Source of the DNA: Cyclobacterium plantarum
Lineage (GTDB): Bacteria; Bacteroidota; Bacteroidia; Cytophagales; Cyclobacteriaceae
Length of the DNA: 64,000 nucleotides
Direction: 5' to 3'
Assembly (NCBI RefSeq): GCF_011290685.1
Contig: NZ_JAANYN010000001.1
Coordinates: 603,325-667,324, forward strand
Shown one piece after another: positions 1 to 7,871 of the stretch. The notes under the pieces are model-generated. The model did not search any database and was not told the DNA's origin. It worked only from the letters and a program-made list of their open reading frames with translations. Position 1 is the stretch's first letter, and each line of letters opens with the position of its first letter. Both the position numbers and the translations under genes were made by a program.

Positions 1-1
1 A

Positions 2-1099
2 GTGCTTTCCATCGGATTGGTTGCACTATTGATTTTCTCCTGCGGAGAAAAAGAGGAGCAGGTATTCGATGGAAAAATATCCATTTCCGGAGAATTTGAG
101 AATGCCCCTGGTGGACAGCTCTTGATTTCTGAATACAACAATGACAGGATCGAAGTTTTGGATACGATTGATAGGAACAGTGATGGGGGATTTTCTTATG
201 AATTGAGCCTGGATACTCCTAATTTTTACGAGCTTGATCTTTTTGGAGAAAAGACGGTTCGTTTGGCACTTTATGATGAGGATGTCCAGATCAAGTATGA
301 TTTTCAATCTGAAGAACTGGAAATTTCCGGATCAAAGGATAGTCAGCTGATGCAGAAGATCGATGAACTTACTGCTCAATATCAGGAAGAGGGTAATGCC
401 TTAAATACTGAGTTTTATGATGCCATGGCAGAGAAGAATCAGGAAAAAATCCAGTCTATTCAGGAGAAGGCAATGGAATTGGAGTTAGACCATGCAGAGC
501 GGATAAAGGGAGCCATAGCAGAAATGGAGGGAAGTTTTGCCGCTTTGGCCGGGCTGGGTATGCTTAATCCCAGGACTGATTTTAACTACCTTGATAGTGT
601 AGTTGTAGAGTTGGGCAATAAATACCCGGACATGAAACTGATCAATTCCTGGAAACAGGAATTGGAAGAATTGCGGGCCTTGTCCATAGGGCAACCAGCC
701 CCGGAAATCTCCTTACCCAATCCCCAGGGAGAAACGGTTAATTTGTCAGATTTGAGGGGAAAATATGTTCTGGTTGATTTTTGGGCCGGTTGGTGTAAAC
801 CCTGTAGAGACGAAAACCCCAATGTGGTACGTCTGTATAACAAATACAAGGATGAAGGTTTTGAAGTATTTGGGGTTTCTCTGGACCGGACGAGGGAAAT
901 GTGGGTGAAAGCCATAGAGGAAGATGGATTGGAGTGGACTCAGGTATCTGATCTTAAATATTTTAATTCGGAGGCTGCTGCCACCTATCAGATCAATGCC
1001 ATACCAGCTACTTATATGATAGATCCTGAAGGGAATATTCTGGCGAAAGACCTTAGAGGTAAGTCACTGGAACGAAAATTGGAAGAATTATTCGATTAA
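2..1099 (+). CDS. TlpA-like thiol-disulfide oxidoreductase lipoprotein with DUF4369-type N-domain (5' end possibly cut by window edge)
   Basis: Periplasm-facing thioredoxin-fold protein, expected to reduce or exchange disulfides in exported proteins. The visible N-terminus is a hydrophobic stretch ending in a lipobox (LIFSC, Cys14), so it should be lipid-anchored. Residues about 25-110 look like the beta-rich DUF4369 domain seen in many Bacteroidota TlpA proteins. Residues 115-225 are helical and charged, and residues 228-365 form the AhpC/TSA-thioredoxin domain with WCKPC (Cys265, Cys268) and a cis-proline segment AIPAT. The GTG at position 2 is only the first available start. The frame may continue upstream outside the window, because most such signal peptides begin with a few basic residues that are missing here. 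It is followed by 346 bases without a gene, so it probably ends its own transcript. The family is confident; the physiological substrate is unknown. Confidence 0.85.
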   Translation: MLSIGLVALLIFSCGEKEEQVFDGKISISGEFENAPGGQLLISEYNNDRIEVLDTIDRNSDGGFSYELSLDTPNFYELDLFGEKTVRLALYDEDVQIKYDFQSEELEISGSKDSQLMQKIDELTAQYQEEGNALNTEFYDAMAEKNQEKIQSIQEKAMELELDHAERIKGAIAEMEGSFAALAGLGMLNPRTDFNYLDSVVVELGNKYPDMKLINSWKQELEELRALSIGQPAPEISLPNPQGETVNLSDLRGKYVLVDFWAGWCKPCRDENPNVVRLYNKYKDEGFEVFGVSLDRTREMWVKAIEEDGLEWTQVSDLKYFNSEAAATYQINAIPATYMIDPEGNILAKDLRGKSLERKLEELFD

Positions 1100-1445
1100 A
1101 GATTACATTGAATAATTCGCCAGGACATATCAAAAATGAATATTCTATAAAGTTAAAGCAAATTCAGAAAATGCTGTTTCAATTGTGCGTTTCAAGGAAT
1201 TTTTCACTATAATTGATCATGTTTGTAGTAAAAATTCCTGAAATGGATCATCGGAAATAGCAATTACTCAAATCTATATAATTGTCACCCATTGAAAACT
1301 TTGCCAAATAAAAATTTAATTCCTTAAAAAAGTTAGTACTAATATTTTCATTCTTTAATGTAAAATCTAAAGAAAAATAGGGTGAAAAGACCTCACTTAA
1401 TATACATTTTGATTTTGCATTAACCTTAAAAACCATTCAATTCTT
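1100..1445. other. AT-rich intergenic region upstream of the exported-protein operon
   Basis: These 346 bases are clearly more AT-rich than the flanking genes and contain no convincing gene. The only open frame, about 62 codons on the minus strand, is of low complexity and unlike any family I know. The region holds one imperfect inverted repeat (1191-1242, listed separately). It should also contain the promoter of the operon starting at 1446, but I find no clean TAnnTTTG element close to that start. Confidence 0.6.
1191..1242. repeat. Imperfect inverted repeat (hairpin), about 17 bp stem
   Basis: AGGAATTTTT at 1195-1204 pairs with AAAAATTCCT at 1230-1239. The pairing extends outward (TTC with GAA) and inward (ACTA with TAGT) across two single-base bulges. 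The 16-base loop contains the palindrome TGATCA. No T-run follows on either strand, so it is not a standard intrinsic terminator. It could be an operator, an mRNA-end stabiliser for the upstream gene, or chance in AT-rich DNA. Confidence 0.45.
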
Positions 1446-1916
1446 ATGAAAAAAAGACACCTAAAATTTCCCCTGACACGGTCATTGACTGTTATGCTAT
1501 TTGTGCTATTAGCCATGGGAGCCTGTAAAAGCAAGAAAAAGGTTGTTGAGGCTGAGCCTGAACCTGCACCTGTAGAAGAACCAGCACCAGCACCAGAGCC
1601 GGAACCAGAGCAGCCTTCTGCTGAGGAAGTGGCTGTTGGAAAATTGGAAAATTATTTTGACGCTGTGGCCAATGCTTCAAATATTCAGAGTGCCAACAAT
1701 ACAATAAGAGAAGCCCTTGGTATGTTTTCCAATCAGAATACGCCGGTGTTGATTGTCATTCATGAAGAATCAGGCGTCAAGGATTATGACGAGCCCACAA
1801 CAATAGAACGCTACCTCAATTATTTGAAAGATACCCGGAAGAATCTGAATTTCATCAGTGATATCAGAATGGATGGGTCAGGGAAGGTTACCGAATTAGA
1901 ATTAAGAAGAAGATAA
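1446..1916 (+). CDS. Pro/Glu-rich lipoprotein, first gene of the exported-protein operon
   Basis: I do not recognise a named family. The protein (156 aa) has a basic N-terminus, a hydrophobic segment and a lipobox ending at Cys27 (MGAC), so it should be a lipoprotein. Residues 33-60 are a Pro-Glu-Ala tether of EPAP/EPEP repeats, suited to spanning from the membrane into the periplasm or peptidoglycan. Residues 62-156 form a compact domain with the pattern LENYF...AN..IREAL..F and later TIERYLNYLKD, ending in a beta-like segment. The pattern resembles the N-terminal modules of the proteins at 1944 and 3345, with weaker similarity than those two show to each other. It lies 27 bases before the next gene and is probably the first gene of a four-gene transcript. 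Its role is unknown; a small anchoring or recruiting subunit is my inference. Confidence 0.75.
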   Translation: MKKRHLKFPLTRSLTVMLFVLLAMGACKSKKKVVEAEPEPAPVEEPAPAPEPEPEQPSAEEVAVGKLENYFDAVANASNIQSANNTIREALGMFSNQNTPVLIVIHEESGVKDYDEPTTIERYLNYLKDTRKNLNFISDIRMDGSGKVTELELRRR

Positions 1917-1943
1917 TAAACAAACAAAAAGAATTAAGCGATT

Positions 1944-2522
1944 ATGAAAAAATATATTCCATCCCTTTTGGTTTTTTTCCTGGCTACCGCTATCTCGGTT
2001 TTTGCTCAGGATGAAAACATCAGTCCTCAAAGAAAGCAGGCCATAGATTCCCTGGCCCTGGAAAAAGTTAAGGATTTGAGTAAATATATCAGCATCATAG
2101 GTAGTAAGGAAACCCAGTTTTCTGAGGCTACCAGAGTAATGGACCGTGCTGAAGAACTTTTTGCTCCAGATGCTGAAATGGGCGTCTCATCCATCAATAC
2201 CAACGAAATAGCTTATTACAAAATCAGAAGATATTTTGAAAGGCTGATGGCTTTGAATTATGACCGGGTAAACATCAGCTGGTATGATATCCACTATATC
2301 AGCGATTTGGAAAGGCAACCAGATGGCAGGTATGTTGGAGTGATCACCATCTACCAGAGGTTTGAAGGTACTTCTCAAGAGGCCGGATTGAACTACAGAG
2401 ATACAACAAAGAAAGACATTACCATTTACGTCGAAAAGAAACAGACACAGATTTCCGGAAGAACTATTGAATTCTGGGACGTACTTCTTGGAGACGTGAG
2501 AGTGACGGAAACATCAGCATGA
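1944..2522 (+). CDS. Exported protein of unknown function, shares module with the LRR protein downstream
   Basis: Protein of 192 aa with a clear signal peptide (residues 1-21, cleavage near VFAQ) and no lipobox, so probably periplasmic or surface-released. The mature part is a single domain. I can align it by eye with residues about 42-185 of the 816-aa LRR protein at 3345: GSKET here matches GSSET there, followed by an alternating helix then beta pattern and a shared D-T-K region (DTTKKDITIYV against ENTKSRYIEIN). I do not recognise the family. The stop codon overlaps the next start by four bases (ATGA), indicating translational coupling. The helix-then-sheet order is compatible with an NTF2-like or SnoaL-like fold, but I cannot establish this from sequence alone. 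Confidence 0.75.
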   Translation: MKKYIPSLLVFFLATAISVFAQDENISPQRKQAIDSLALEKVKDLSKYISIIGSKETQFSEATRVMDRAEELFAPDAEMGVSSINTNEIAYYKIRRYFERLMALNYDRVNISWYDIHYISDLERQPDGRYVGVITIYQRFEGTSQEAGLNYRDTTKKDITIYVEKKQTQISGRTIEFWDVLLGDVRVTETSA

Positions 2523-3358
2523 GAATAGTATTCATTATTTTAATTACCATATTTATATCTATATTTTCCGCACCGGGGCAATCTTTTGATAGCTCCGGGC
2601 GGGTTATAGATGACGGCAGATTTGCTGCTGCAACCAAACAAGTTAACCAGTTTTTCAGAAGATTCAATGCCGAAGAGAGTAAAGAAGGAGACATAAGATA
2701 TAATCCGGGTGATGAAAATTACCGGGATAAGGCATTGAGAAAATCTTTCATTAATATTCTTTTTGACAATGAAACATCGGATGTTTCCAATGACCTTAAA
2801 AGGGAATTTATCAATCATGTTGTTTCAGATGTTTACCCCCAATATTTGAATTTCCATGGGGGAGAGTGGTTTGCCGAAGTCACTACGGTGTTTAACTACA
2901 ATGGGAAAAGGCAGGATGTAACCTTGTTCCTGAAGCTGCAACCGCAGGGTCTTGGCTATGAATGGGTCGTTGAAAATGTGAGTTTCCCTCCATTTTCGGA
3001 TGCATTTGACAAACCTGAAGGTGACGATAAAAAATTCCTTCACCCACTTAGCCATGAGCTGGGTTTTATGAACCTCAAAAAAGCCATGTTGGATAATCCA
3101 AAGCCGGAATCCTACACCCCGGACGGATATAAACCTGATTATCTTACTATTTTTCTTTATGAGATTAAGAAAAACAGGATGAAATTCGAAACCGTTAAAG
3201 ATACTAAATTCCATTTTTTTCAAATCGATAAGTGGTATTTTGAACTTACTCAATTCAATCGACCGGGATTCAATACCGGATGGCTCATTGCCAATTTATT
3301 GAAGCTTGAGGAAGGGGATAAAGAAATCATATTGAATTACATCTATGACCGCAATTAA
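2519..3358 (+). CDS. Exported protein of unknown function, third gene of the exported-protein operon
   Basis: Protein of 279 aa with a short signal peptide (residues 1-20, APGQ) and no lipid anchor. Residues about 25-165 contain a helical start (VNQFFRRFN) followed by beta-rich sequence (EVTTVFNYNGKRQDVTLFL), broadly the layout of the modules in its operon neighbours. Residues 175-279 form a second, apparently unrelated region rich in aromatic residues (YKPDYLTIFLYEIKKN, KFHFFQIDKWYFELTQF). No catalytic motif is visible. It overlaps the preceding gene by four bases and the following gene by 14 bases, so the last three proteins are almost certainly co-translated. It may be a structural or binding subunit; no function is assigned. 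Confidence 0.75.
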   Translation: MRIVFIILITIFISIFSAPGQSFDSSGRVIDDGRFAAATKQVNQFFRRFNAEESKEGDIRYNPGDENYRDKALRKSFINILFDNETSDVSNDLKREFINHVVSDVYPQYLNFHGGEWFAEVTTVFNYNGKRQDVTLFLKLQPQGLGYEWVVENVSFPPFSDAFDKPEGDDKKFLHPLSHELGFMNLKKAMLDNPKPESYTPDGYKPDYLTIFLYEIKKNRMKFETVKDTKFHFFQIDKWYFELTQFNRPGFNTGWLIANLLKLEEGDKEIILNYIYDRN

Positions 3359-5795
3359 AATAAATATTTCCCTACTGCTGATTTTTTTAAGTAGTACATC
3401 CTTGCTCCTGGCCCAGGATCTGGGAGAGTATAGCAAACAAGAAATTAAAAACTTTAGCCAGCAAGCCGAAGATCAGGTCAGATTTTTGCAATATTTCCTC
3501 AATACTGTCGGAAGTAGTGAGACCTCTGCCAGAGACAAAGATGTGATCATCAGGGAGAGTTACAAAAAGATTTTCAGAGATGAGAATGTACAGATTGAAG
3601 ATGACCTATTGACCGATAGGAAGGTTATCACCAATAAGAACGTCGTTGCTTACCTTAAGGATATAGAGTTTTTTTTTAAAGATGTGGCTTTTGAATTCAA
3701 GATAAAGGAAGTAAAACCAAAGTTGAATGACAATGACGAATTGTTTTTTGAAATAGCGCTTGACCGGACTTTGACGGGTTTGGGATTGGAAAATGAAAAG
3801 ATTGAAAACACCAAGTCCCGCTATATTGAGATCAATTTGGACAGGGATTCAAATGAACTTAAAATAGCCAGCATCTATACCACAAAGTTGAGTAGGGATG
3901 AAGAATTGCTGGAATGGTGGTCTACCCTTTCCCTGGAATGGGAAACCCTGCTAAAGAAGCAATTCCAAATCGAGGAGGATTCAGTGGGTTTGGCCATGTT
4001 GTATAAAATTGCTGCATTGGATACCCTAGATCTATCTGGAAATCGCCTGCTAATTGATCTCTCGCCAATCCAGGTATTCAGAGACCTGAAGTATTTGGAT
4101 ATTAGCCATACCCAGATCGAAGATTTGGCACCCGTAAGCAATGTTACTTTCCTATCTTACCTCGATATCTCTCATACAGCTGCAACAGATATTCAGTTTA
4201 TCAAATATTCCGATAAACTCAGGTATTTGGACATCTCCGGCACTGAGGTGAACAATATAGAGGAGCTTTCCAGCTTGAAAGCTTTAGAAATTTTTAAGGC
4301 TTCTAAAACGGCATTAATGGGTTTTGGTGTATTGGCAAATTTTATCGAATTAGAGGAGTTGGATCTGGAAGAGAGCGGTTTTAATAATATTGAAAATATC
4401 AGGCATCTCATTAACCTGAAATTACTTAATCTCAAAGGTAATTACCTGATCAACTTCGGGTTTTTAGCTGAACTCAAAAGTCTCGAGGAAATAAACCTTG
4501 AGGCCACCAACATCCTGGACCTTTCCCCTTTGGCAGCCCTGACAAATCTATGGCGGATCAACATCAACGGTACAGAGGTAAGTCAACTGGATCCCTTAAG
4601 TGGTTCAAAATCCGTAACCAGGATTTATGCAGACCGTACCAGTATTTCAGAAAATGCTGCAGAATCATTTTCCAGAGTCAACCGCAGAATTTTACTCATT
4701 CACAATGTGGAGAACCTGCAGACATGGTGGGAAACTCTACCAGATGGGTGGAACCAGGTCTTTATCCAAAAATTCCCCCGATTGGGCCAGGGACAGCCCA
4801 CCATTGAAGAACTTTCTGAATTGGTCAATATCGATTCATTGACACTGGATGACAGCAAGGTCGTGAACCTTAGGCCAGCCTTAAAGTTCAAAAATGCCGT
4901 ATTCATTTCTTTTAAGAACACCATGGTGGAGGACCTTTCGCCACTCGCTGAATTAAAGAATTTGACAGATATACATGGGGATAAATCCGGAGTAAATAAC
5001 CTAAGGGCTTTGCAGGAATTGAAGGGACTCAAAAAGATCTCTTTTATGCATACCAAAATCAGTTCTGTTGAGCCATTGAAATCATTGCAATCTTTAGGCC
5101 TGGTTTATCTGGACAGTACCGAGGTGCCTGATTGGGAAGTATATGAACTGGCCAGGATTCTTCCAGAAACCAATATTATTTTCAGGACAGCGGCATTGAA
5201 TTCCTGGTGGGATGGGTTGGAAAATGAATGGAATAATTTGCTTCGGTCCTATTTCGACTTGTCTGATGAACCCGACAAGGAGACCCTGCACAGGATTACT
5301 GCCAGTGACAAAATTGCCATTGATGGTGCAAATATTTACGATCTTGAACCTTTACTGATCTTTTTTAACCTGAAGGACCTAAGTATAAAAAGCGTACCTC
5401 TGCAGGATCCTTCTGCCCTTTCAAGATTGGAAAGGCTGGAGTCTTTGAAAATTGTAGAAACTCCATTTACGGACCTCACAGTTCTGGAGCCACTTACTTA
5501 TTTGGAAGTGTTGGATGTTTCCAATACTTCTGTGGAGGACCTAAATCCTTTGAATAGTCTGGGTAGGATAAGACAGTTGAATTTGTCAGGTACAAATATC
5601 AGCAATCTCAAAGGATTGGAAATGCTCTATGATTTGCGTTTTCTGGATATTGCAAGCACAAACGTAAGAAACCTGAAACCAATCAGCCACATGATTAACC
5701 TTGAAAATCTGGTTTGCTACAATACCCGTATTAGCAGTAGAAATATCGAAAAATTCAAAGAAGATTTACCCGATTGTGAAGTAAGGTATTATTGA
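3345..5795 (+). CDS. Exported leucine-rich-repeat protein with three tandem WW-LRR-cap units
   Basis: Protein of 816 aa. Residues 1-23 are a signal peptide and residues 25-185 an N-terminal module related to the protein at 1944. The rest is built of 22-23-residue leucine-rich repeats of the internalin/SDS22 type (L..L.ISGT.I.DL.PL). The repeats fall into three units. Each begins with a Trp-Trp motif (WWSTLSLEW at 191, WWETLPDGW at 461, WWDGLENEW at 621) and ends with a cap resembling LPETNIIF or LPDCEVRYY. Internalin-type solenoids normally bind protein ligands, so an adhesion, scaffolding or sensing role is plausible. No cell-wall anchor, transmembrane helix or T9SS sorting domain is visible at the C-terminus, which ends in the last cap. 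It is the final gene of its operon and is followed by a strong terminator. LRR architecture is confident; function is unknown. Confidence 0.85.
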   Translation: MTAIKINISLLLIFLSSTSLLLAQDLGEYSKQEIKNFSQQAEDQVRFLQYFLNTVGSSETSARDKDVIIRESYKKIFRDENVQIEDDLLTDRKVITNKNVVAYLKDIEFFFKDVAFEFKIKEVKPKLNDNDELFFEIALDRTLTGLGLENEKIENTKSRYIEINLDRDSNELKIASIYTTKLSRDEELLEWWSTLSLEWETLLKKQFQIEEDSVGLAMLYKIAALDTLDLSGNRLLIDLSPIQVFRDLKYLDISHTQIEDLAPVSNVTFLSYLDISHTAATDIQFIKYSDKLRYLDISGTEVNNIEELSSLKALEIFKASKTALMGFGVLANFIELEELDLEESGFNNIENIRHLINLKLLNLKGNYLINFGFLAELKSLEEINLEATNILDLSPLAALTNLWRININGTEVSQLDPLSGSKSVTRIYADRTSISENAAESFSRVNRRILLIHNVENLQTWWETLPDGWNQVFIQKFPRLGQGQPTIEELSELVNIDSLTLDDSKVVNLRPALKFKNAVFISFKNTMVEDLSPLAELKNLTDIHGDKSGVNNLRALQELKGLKKISFMHTKISSVEPLKSLQSLGLVYLDSTEVPDWEVYELARILPETNIIFRTAALNSWWDGLENEWNNLLRSYFDLSDEPDKETLHRITASDKIAIDGANIYDLEPLLIFFNLKDLSIKSVPLQDPSALSRLERLESLKIVETPFTDLTVLEPLTYLEVLDVSNTSVEDLNPLNSLGRIRQLNLSGTNISNLKGLEMLYDLRFLDIASTNVRNLKPISHMINLENLVCYNTRISSRNIEKFKEDLPDCEVRYY

Positions 5796-5814
5796 AGAAC
5801 TGACATTTAAGAAT

Positions 5815-5842
5815 AAAAAAAAGCCCAACCGGGCTTTTTTTT
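5815..5842. terminator. Bidirectional intrinsic terminator between the LRR gene and dps
   Basis: AAAAAAAAGCCC, loop AACC, then GGGCTTTTTTTT: a GC core flanked by an A-run on one side and a T-run on the other, so it reads as a terminator on both strands. It sits between two convergent genes whose stop codons end at 5795 (+) and 5841 (-). Confidence 0.9.
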
Positions 5843-6338
5843 ATTCTGTTTTGATAAATGAACTCAGCATCCAGTGATGTAATTCCAGACTTTTGATAAA
5901 AGCAATCAACATATCCTCTGTAGCCGTATCACCTAATTCGGCTACCTTTACAGCACATTCGTTCATATTGTCTACCAGGATCTGAAAATCTCTCAGGACT
6001 TCCTCAACCATCTCTTTAGAGCTTAAATCCGTACCTACCTCTTCAATGTCTGCGTGCTGTAAGTATTCTTTCATCAAACTATAGGGAGTCATTCCGAATA
6101 CCCTGATTCTTTCCGCAATCAAATCAATATTGGCAAAAGACTCATCGTACAATTCTTCGAATTTCTCGTGCAAATCGAAAAAATCACTTCCTGTCACATT
6201 CCAATGAAAATTCCTCAATTTCTGGTAATGTACATGGTAGTTGGCCAATAACTTGTTTAAGGAGCCAACAATTTTTTCTGATTCATCTTTATTGTATCCA
6301 AGTTTCTTAAAAACTCTTTTTTCTGCTGTAGCGCTCAT
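5841..6338 (-). CDS. dps: Dps/ferritin-like DNA-protection and iron-storage protein
   Basis: Protein of 165 aa, the usual length for Dps. It should assemble into a dodecamer that oxidises Fe(II) with hydrogen peroxide and stores the iron, protecting DNA during starvation or oxidative stress. The ferroxidase-site pattern is present: FHWNVTG with His45, LHEKFEELYDE with His57, then NIDLIAERIRVFG with Asp72 and Glu76. The N-terminal tail is short and carries several lysines, as in Dps proteins that touch DNA directly. The gene is transcribed alone. About 175 bases separate its start from the next upstream gene (6515), enough for its own regulated promoter, but I could not identify an operator. 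Confidence 0.93.
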   Translation of the reverse strand: MSATAEKRVFKKLGYNKDESEKIVGSLNKLLANYHVHYQKLRNFHWNVTGSDFFDLHEKFEELYDESFANIDLIAERIRVFGMTPYSLMKEYLQHADIEEVGTDLSSKEMVEEVLRDFQILVDNMNECAVKVAELGDTATEDMLIAFIKSLELHHWMLSSFIKTE

Positions 6339-6514
6339 AATAGTCTATTATTTTAATAGGTTCTAAAAAGAAATTCTATAAAAATAGAAACACAAATTAT
6401 GCCAAACTATGGATTTTTTCCATGCTACTCCCGTCAGGATACATGATTTTTATTTGGTTTTTCAGGGATATTACCCGCTGCACAGAAGAATAATCGGAAA
6501 AAGGGCAATAAAAA

Positions 6515-7537
6515 TTACCGATGTAATACCTGATTCAGGCTCATTCTCAGTATTTCACCCATATTGCGACATTTCAAGAAATCCGGATTGTTATAATGTC
6601 TTGCCAGCTCCTGTTTGAGCAGGTTGGTATTGGCTTCGGTAGAGATGGTATCCTTTTCCATGCTGTTTAAAATATCTGCTATTTCTTTTGGGGAACTTTT
6701 CAGGCGGGTGGCAATTAAAGCCCTTTCTTCTTTCTGGTACTGTGCCATGGATTCAGGGGTGATGTGCCGGATTCCCAATTGTATCAATGCATTATTTTGT
6801 TTAAAGTATTGGGGTAAGTAAATGGATTTTTTTCCTTCATAGGATTGCTGGTCAAAATCAATCGACCTTATCCTGTAATGCGTTTCCTCAAAATCCGGTG
6901 TAACATCTATGACAAAATTGGAGGAATGCATGTCGCCAAGAAGCCGCACAAAACACCTTTCATTGAATTTGACAAATTCCTTTGACAATCGGATGGGGTT
7001 CAACAAAGGATCATGGATCTGTTGTTTCATGAATTGCTCACCGGGAATGCCGGCAATATGTTCCTCAATCAGGGAATCTCTGTAGACCAGGTAACCGATC
7101 CTATTGGGAGAGAGCAGGTGTTCAAGCTCCAAACCATATACCCGTGAGGCATCTGCGTTTTTGATGTAAAAATAGTCAAAATTATCATTGATGCGGTTTA
7201 CAATTCTAACCCTGAAAGGCTGCGTATTGCCATAGGTACAAAGGTCTATTCTATCCACGTAAAGGTGTTGCATGACGCTCATGTCTCCATCCGCTTTCAA
7301 AAGGGCATAGATTTTTTTGACCTTTAAGTGGATTTCATTTCTGTCTGATTCATCGTAAAACACCGTCTCCCACAAGGTGTCGTTTCCCTTAAAGTCATAC
7401 AAAGCTATGGAATTACCATACCTCAATAACTCCTTGTAATGGATGGGGATATCCACTTCACGGCCGTATTTGATCAGGTATTTCCTCAGGGGTTCACTGA
7501 TGGGGTATACAATCTTCTTTTTACTGATGACTGCCAT
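6515..7537 (-). CDS. Protein-kinase/APH-fold protein of unknown substrate
   Basis: Cytoplasmic protein of 340 aa with no signal peptide. I do not know a named family, but the key positions of a kinase or aminoglycoside-phosphotransferase fold appear in the right order: a lysine in FYIKNADAS (Lys126), acidic residues in GLELEHLL (about 135-142) that could form its salt bridge, a hinge-like LIEEHIAG (156-163), a catalytic-loop-like GDMHSSNF (201-208) resembling the HGDxHxxN loop of APH and ABC1 kinases, and IDFDQ (226-230) as the metal-binding Asp segment. The C-terminal 100 residues are helical. It ends the pcm / thioesterase / HolD-like / DUF3817 gene string, nine bases after DUF3817. It may phosphorylate a protein or small molecule; the assignment rests on motifs only. 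Confidence 0.65.
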   Translation of the reverse strand: MAVISKKKIVYPISEPLRKYLIKYGREVDIPIHYKELLRYGNSIALYDFKGNDTLWETVFYDESDRNEIHLKVKKIYALLKADGDMSVMQHLYVDRIDLCTYGNTQPFRVRIVNRINDNFDYFYIKNADASRVYGLELEHLLSPNRIGYLVYRDSLIEEHIAGIPGEQFMKQQIHDPLLNPIRLSKEFVKFNERCFVRLLGDMHSSNFVIDVTPDFEETHYRIRSIDFDQQSYEGKKSIYLPQYFKQNNALIQLGIRHITPESMAQYQKEERALIATRLKSSPKEIADILNSMEKDTISTEANTNLLKQELARHYNNPDFLKCRNMGEILRMSLNQVLHR

Positions 7538-7546
7538 GCCTTGAAG

Positions 7547-7870
7547 TTAATTTCGGTCTTCTATGAGGGCTTCCTGCTTTCTAAGCTTTCTGTCAAATAA
7601 AAAAGGACCAAATGGCAGCACCGATGCGATCAGCGCAAACAATGCATTCCGGAAAGTCCAACGCAATTTTCGGGAAGTAGGAAATAATACCAGGATGTAT
7701 AGGATAAACAGTATACCATGGATCCAGCCCACATAAGTGACCATGGCTGGTAATTCAAATATCCATTTCAATGGCATGGCGATAAATACCAGAATCAACA
7801 TAGAAACACCTTCGGTGAGGCTGATGATCCTGAAACGCTTCAATATGGCCAATCTTTCTTCATTTGTCAT
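7547..7870 (-). CDS. DUF3817-family small membrane protein
   Basis: Protein of 107 aa with three hydrophobic segments (about residues 18-36, 42-64 and 76-94). It has the features typical of DUF3817: an RFRIISLTEG start, GWIHGILFILY in the middle and a short charged C-terminal tail. It is an inner-membrane protein whose function is not known in any organism I can cite. It begins one base after the HolD-like gene stops and ends nine bases before the kinase-fold gene starts, so it is part of that transcript. Confidence 0.85.
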   Translation of the reverse strand: MTNEERLAILKRFRIISLTEGVSMLILVFIAMPLKWIFELPAMVTYVGWIHGILFILYILVLFPTSRKLRWTFRNALFALIASVLPFGPFLFDRKLRKQEALIEDRN

Positions 7871-7871
7871 G

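Noticed and set aside
1248-1436. 62-codon minus-strand open frame in the AT-rich gap
   Set aside because: It is low-complexity, rich in Phe, Asn, Lys and Ser, and has no neighbours on that strand; it is likely to be chance in AT-rich DNA.
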